A stretch of DNA of 64,000 nucleotides from Fodinibacter sp963763015 (GTDB lineage Bacteria; Actinomycetota; Actinomycetes; Actinomycetales; Dermatophilaceae), in the NCBI GenBank assembly GCA_963763015.1, contig CAVXML010000008.1, forward strand, positions 243,215-307,214. Reading direction: 5' to 3'. Both the position numbers and the translations under genes were made by a program. Below are positions 61,053 to 64,000 of the stretch, in pieces. A model generated the notes under the pieces. It was not told the DNA's origin. It searched no databases and was given only the letters and a program-made list of their open reading frames with translations. Positions within the stretch are counted from its first letter, which is position 1, and each line of letters begins with the position of its first letter.

Positions 61053-62477
61053 ATGGCGAAGGACTCTGCACCGTTCAGGTACGCAGATCTCTTCGCCGGC
61101 ATCGGCGGCTTCCACGCCATGCTCGACCACGCTGGCGGGCAATGCGTCTACGTTTCGGAGATCGACCAAGAGGCGCGGCAGACCTACCTCCGCAACTGGG
61201 TGGAACCGCTGCCCGAGTCGCGGCGCCCTGTCGTCAACACCGACATCACCATGGCAACTCCTGATGACGGTCCAGTCGACGTTCCGCCGCACGACGTGCT
61301 TGCGGCTGGCTTCCCGTGCCAGCCGTTCTCGAAGTCCGGCTACCAGCGCGGGATGGACGAGGCACGAGGAACGCTCTTCTGGAACATCGCACGCATCCTC
61401 GAGGACCGTAGGCCTGCTGTTGTCCTGCTCGAGAACGTCAGAAACATCGCAGGGCCACGTCACGCGCACGAGTGGGACGTCATCATTCGGACGTTGCGAG
61501 AGATCGGTTACCGAGTCTCGTCAACACCCTCAGTGTTCTCCCCTCACTTCCTCCCGCCGTCCCTCGGAGGCACGCCCAGATCCGGGACCGCGTCTTCATA
61601 CTCGGCACCTTCGTAGGCCCGCAACGAGCAATGGCCGAAGTCGACGTGGCGCCAACCGTGGTTCGGGGCGCGGTCGCCGGCTGGAACGTCCACGACTGGG
61701 ATGTCGAGTGGATCCTTGATGACGATGCGGCCATCGCGGATGTCGAGAGGTACCGCCTCACCCGGACGAGCTTCGTTGGGTTTCTGCCTGGGATGACCTG
61801 GTTCAGCGGATGTGGGCAACGACGGGGACGCGATTGCCGGGGTTCCCCCTGTGGGCTGACGAGTGGCGGTGGTCGCGCCGGTCGATACGAGACCTGAGGC
61901 ACGCGGCTCATCCAAAGTGGAAGTCAGACATCCTCGAGAAGAACGCGCAGTTCTACGACGATCACCGGGAGGTGATCGACGACTGGTTCAGCGCCAACAA
62001 GGACTTCCGCAACTTCCCACCGTCGCGCCGCAAGCTCGAGTGGCAGGCCCAGGACGCCGACTCTCTCTGGGATGCCGATCCTGCAGTTCCGTCCTTCAGG
62101 CATCCGCGCGAAGGCCCGCAAGTTACGTGCCAGCCCTCGTAGCCATCACCCAGACCTCCGTCGTAGGCGGCCGCCGGCGCCGGAGGCTCACTCCGCACGA
62201 GGCAGCCCGCCTGCAGGGCCTCCCACGTTCCTTCTCCTTCGGCAGCCAGCCGGACTCCGCGTCGTACAAGCAGGTCGGGAACGGGGTGGCGGTTGGAGCG
62301 GCATGGCACGTGTTCCGTACTCACGTCGCCCAGAACCGAAGGGACCTTCCGCAGTCATTGGTCGAAAGTGTGCTCCGAGCTGCCGAAAGCCCGTTGACAG
62401 ATTCACTGTCGCCGGACGCGTTGACTGCGCAGCTGACAGGGTCGTCGCAGTCTCTCGATACGCCCATGTCGGCCTAG
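61053..62477 (+). pseudogene. C5-cytosine DNA methyltransferase, four frameshifts
   Basis: All C5-MTase motifs are present but scattered over frames: I YADLFAGIGGFHAML, IV GFPCQPFSKSG, VI VLLENVRNIAG, VIII IRDRVFILG, IX LTPHEAARLQGLPRSF, X YKQVGNGVAVGAAW. Breaks: a missing C at ~61575, a missing G at ~61763, an extra G at ~62077, an extra T at ~62123. Restoring them gives a full ~475-residue enzyme (SGIRAKARKYVPALVAITQT reads through). Intact motifs argue for assembly error or very recent decay. ATG 61053 is the start. Partner of Vsr. Confidence 0.85.
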
Positions 62478-62641
62478 GGGCACACCCGACTCCCAAGCAC
62501 TTGAGCGGCGCCGCGACCTTCTGTGACAGCCTCGACGGAAAGCGCGGCCGACGGGACGCACCTTGTTACTGTTCCCAAGGGGACTGGCGCGTTGTTCGCG
62601 ACCAGTCGCGAGCAGACGAGACGTCGAAGGGTCAAGCGCAG

Positions 62642-64000
62642 GTGGGTTACGAAGGCGCTACCTCCAAGGCTGAGGCAGTTGCGCGCATGTACGGACTCGG
62701 CCGACAGCCCGCAGAACCGCTGGGACCCGGCAGCAAGGAGAAGCGGTCGGCTCTCGAGGCGATAGGCAGGGCGGTCGGCCTGGACCTCACCGAGACACCA
62801 GGAAAAGTGGAATGCGGCCGACGGATCGCTGCGGCGGTTGGCGCGACCTGGGATGAAGAGTGCTACTCGCGAGGTGACACCATCACCCTGACCGGCCTCA
62901 ATCGGCTGTTGGAGGGCGCCGGGCGCCTAATCGCCGACGGATCGCAGGATCGTCCCCGCACAGATCCGGTGTACTCGAACGAGCCAACTGTCTTCAGGTC
63001 CAACAGCGAAAGTGCAGGAGACGAGCTAGTCGTGGATGACCTCAGCGAGATCACGCAGAACATTTCAGAGGGCATCGCGGGTCTGTCTCGAACGGGCCCG
63101 ACGCCCACGGAGTTTGAGCCGACCACGGAGATCGAGCCCGAGGCGGTGTCGTTCTCGAGCGGTACCTGGCGATCGTGCCTTGTCCAGGTTCAAGGATGGC
63201 TTCGCCTCGAGAACAACCTGGACGAAACCGCCCCCGAGGCATTCCTGACCAGCCTCGCGACAGGTCTAGGAGAGCCCGCCACCGCCGACGAGTCACTCGT
63301 TCTGCCGAGGCTGGCGGGAAGGATCGAGCGCGCCCTGGAGCTCCGACAGCACTTCGAGGAGATCCTCGAGTCTGAGGCCGAAGGTGGAGCCACCAGGGCA
63401 AGCGCGACGCAGGCTTGGCTCGCCGCATGGGGTGAGGTCGACGAGGAGCAGGACAACGAGAGCAGCGGCCCGATCAAGGCGGTGGCCAACACCTGGCCGG
63501 TGTCGGAGTTCGTCGGCTACGCGGAGGACGGAGAACTGAGCCTCAGCCCGTCCTACCAGCGGGCGGACGTCTGGCCCACCACGACCGCTCAGAAGCTCAT
63601 TGAGTCCATCCTTCGAGGCATCCCGCTGCCTTCAGTGATCCTCCTGCAGCGCACCCTTTCTCAGCGGGTCATGTACGAGACGGTTGATGGCAAGCAGCGC
63701 TTGACCTCGATCCTTCGCTTCGTCGGCCGTCATCCTCGCGCCCTCGATCTAGTGCGAGAGAAGGAGGAGGCCTGGGGGCACGCCGGCCTGGTCCAGGTCT
63801 TCCAGAATGACTACCCCCAGTTCAAGAAGCTGTGGCGTGCAAATGAGTCTCAGACCCTCACGGCAGGAGTGGCAAGGGAGTACTACTTCCCGTTTCCGCT
63901 CAGGACCGGTGACGTCAAGCCGCTGTCTGGTCTCGACCACCTCAAGGGTCGCTACTTCTGCGAGATCCGCGACAAAACGATTGACGTCGTGGGCGAGCCC
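62642..64000 (+). CDS. DUF262/GmrSD-N-type protein with extra N-terminal domain, runs off window
   Basis: An open frame of 453 codons to the window end. The N-terminal ~95 residues (AEAVARMYGLGRQPAEPLGP, ALEAIGRAVGLDLTETPGKV, SRGDTITLTGLNRLLEGAGR) form an unrecognised compact domain. A linker and helical region lead to the DUF262 core: LSPSYQRADVWPTTTAQKLI, SILRGIPLPSVILLQ, YETVDGKQRLTSILRF (the ParB-like DGxQR motif). DUF262 proteins are nucleases/NTPases of type IV restriction and other defence systems. GTG 62642 (GAAGGG 10 nt before) is a tentative start; a GTG at 62523 in another frame, joined by a frameshift, is possible. Follows the methyltransferase by ~165 bp. Confidence 0.72.
   Translation, partial: MGYEGATSKAEAVARMYGLGRQPAEPLGPGSKEKRSALEAIGRAVGLDLTETPGKVECGRRIAAAVGATWDEECYSRGDTITLTGLNRLLEGAGRLIADGSQDRPRTDPVYSNEPTVFRSNSESAGDELVVDDLSEITQNISEGIAGLSRTGPTPTEFEPTTEIEPEAVSFSSGTWRSCLVQVQGWLRLENNLDETAPEAFLTSLATGLGEPATADESLVLPRLAGRIERALELRQHFEEILESEAEGGATRASATQAWLAAWGEVDEEQDNESSGPIKAVANTWPVSEFVGYAEDGELSLSPSYQRADVWPTTTAQKLIESILRGIPLPSVILLQRTLSQRVMYETVDGKQRLTSILRFVGRHPRALDLVREKEEAWGHAGLVQVFQNDYPQFKKLWRANESQTLTAGVAREYYFPFPLRTGDVKPLSGLDHLKGRYFCEIRDKTIDVVGEP

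Noticed and set aside
1..64000. CRISPR array or tRNA/rRNA genes
   Set aside because: No spaced direct repeats of CRISPR type, and no cloverleaf with a GGTTCGA-type T-loop in place, were found by reading both strands.

Overview
The window is visibly GC-rich (about 70% by eye), densely packed and full of ATGA/GTGA stop-start overlaps. It reads as actinobacterial chromosome. The codon use and gene families would fit Intrasporangiaceae/Dermatophilaceae-type soil actinobacteria, but that placement is inference. The last ~3.7 kb (from about 60.26 kb) is less GC-rich and looks horizontally acquired. No rRNA, tRNA or CRISPR array was seen.

Layout. (1) 0-4.6 kb: a reverse-strand sugar ABC-uptake operon (LacI regulator, lipoprotein, two permeases) followed by a Tat-exported glycoamylase-like protein cut by the window edge; a LacI-type operator lies before lacI. 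(2) 4.7-8.3 kb: two coupled glycosyltransferases, one fused to HEAT-like repeats. (3) 8.4-9.6 kb: an ECF sigma factor and its zinc anti-sigma factor. (4) 9.6-19.4 kb: a small membrane gene and a ten-gene operon, divergently transcribed. Three SigL-type promoters (TGAACC-N16-CGTGT[A/G]) precede the sigma gene, the membrane gene and the operon. The operon encodes an MDR dehydrogenase, a PTPS-like protein lacking its catalytic residues, a GT4, two methyltransferases, a flippase-like membrane protein, a RibD-C reductase, RibA, a CDP-alcohol phosphotransferase and a membrane sulfatase-fold enzyme. It ends in a 19-bp stem terminator and may make an exported glycosylated pyrimidine/pterin-type product.

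(5) 19.5-29.3 kb: membrane spermidine-synthase-like protein, cyclase/ATPase/TPR regulator, large TPR membrane protein, secreted coiled-coil lysozyme-fold protein. (6) 29.4-36.9 kb: maleylacetate-reductase-like enzyme and VOC protein; then a TetR gene divergent from an operon of a class II aldolase-class III aminotransferase fusion, an MFS transporter and an FGGY kinase. (7) 37-42.8 kb: a DUF222/HNH protein, then a conflict-type locus: FHA membrane protein, small membrane protein with a shared Gly/Asn/Gln motif, EACC1-like protein, caspase-fold protease with membrane tail, coupled VOC protein. (8) 43-51.3 kb: DHFR-family protein, cupin, and an aromatic-type catabolic operon (CoA-transferase, citryl-CoA-lyase-like protein, LigB, LigA, MDR oxidoreductase) divergent from an amidohydrolase and an IclR regulator, with three matching operators between them. 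(9) 51.4-60.3 kb: small membrane proteins, GH13 alpha-glucosidase, cytoplasmic sulfatase, amino-acid permease, universal stress protein, arginase, truncated Maf. (10) 60.3-64 kb: DNA-modification island (Vsr, C5 cytosine methyltransferase, DUF262 protein running off the end).

Sequence quality matters here. At least five genes, including ribA, carry single-base frameshifts, mostly in short homopolymers, with all family motifs still present in other frames. Many are probably assembly indels rather than true pseudogenes.
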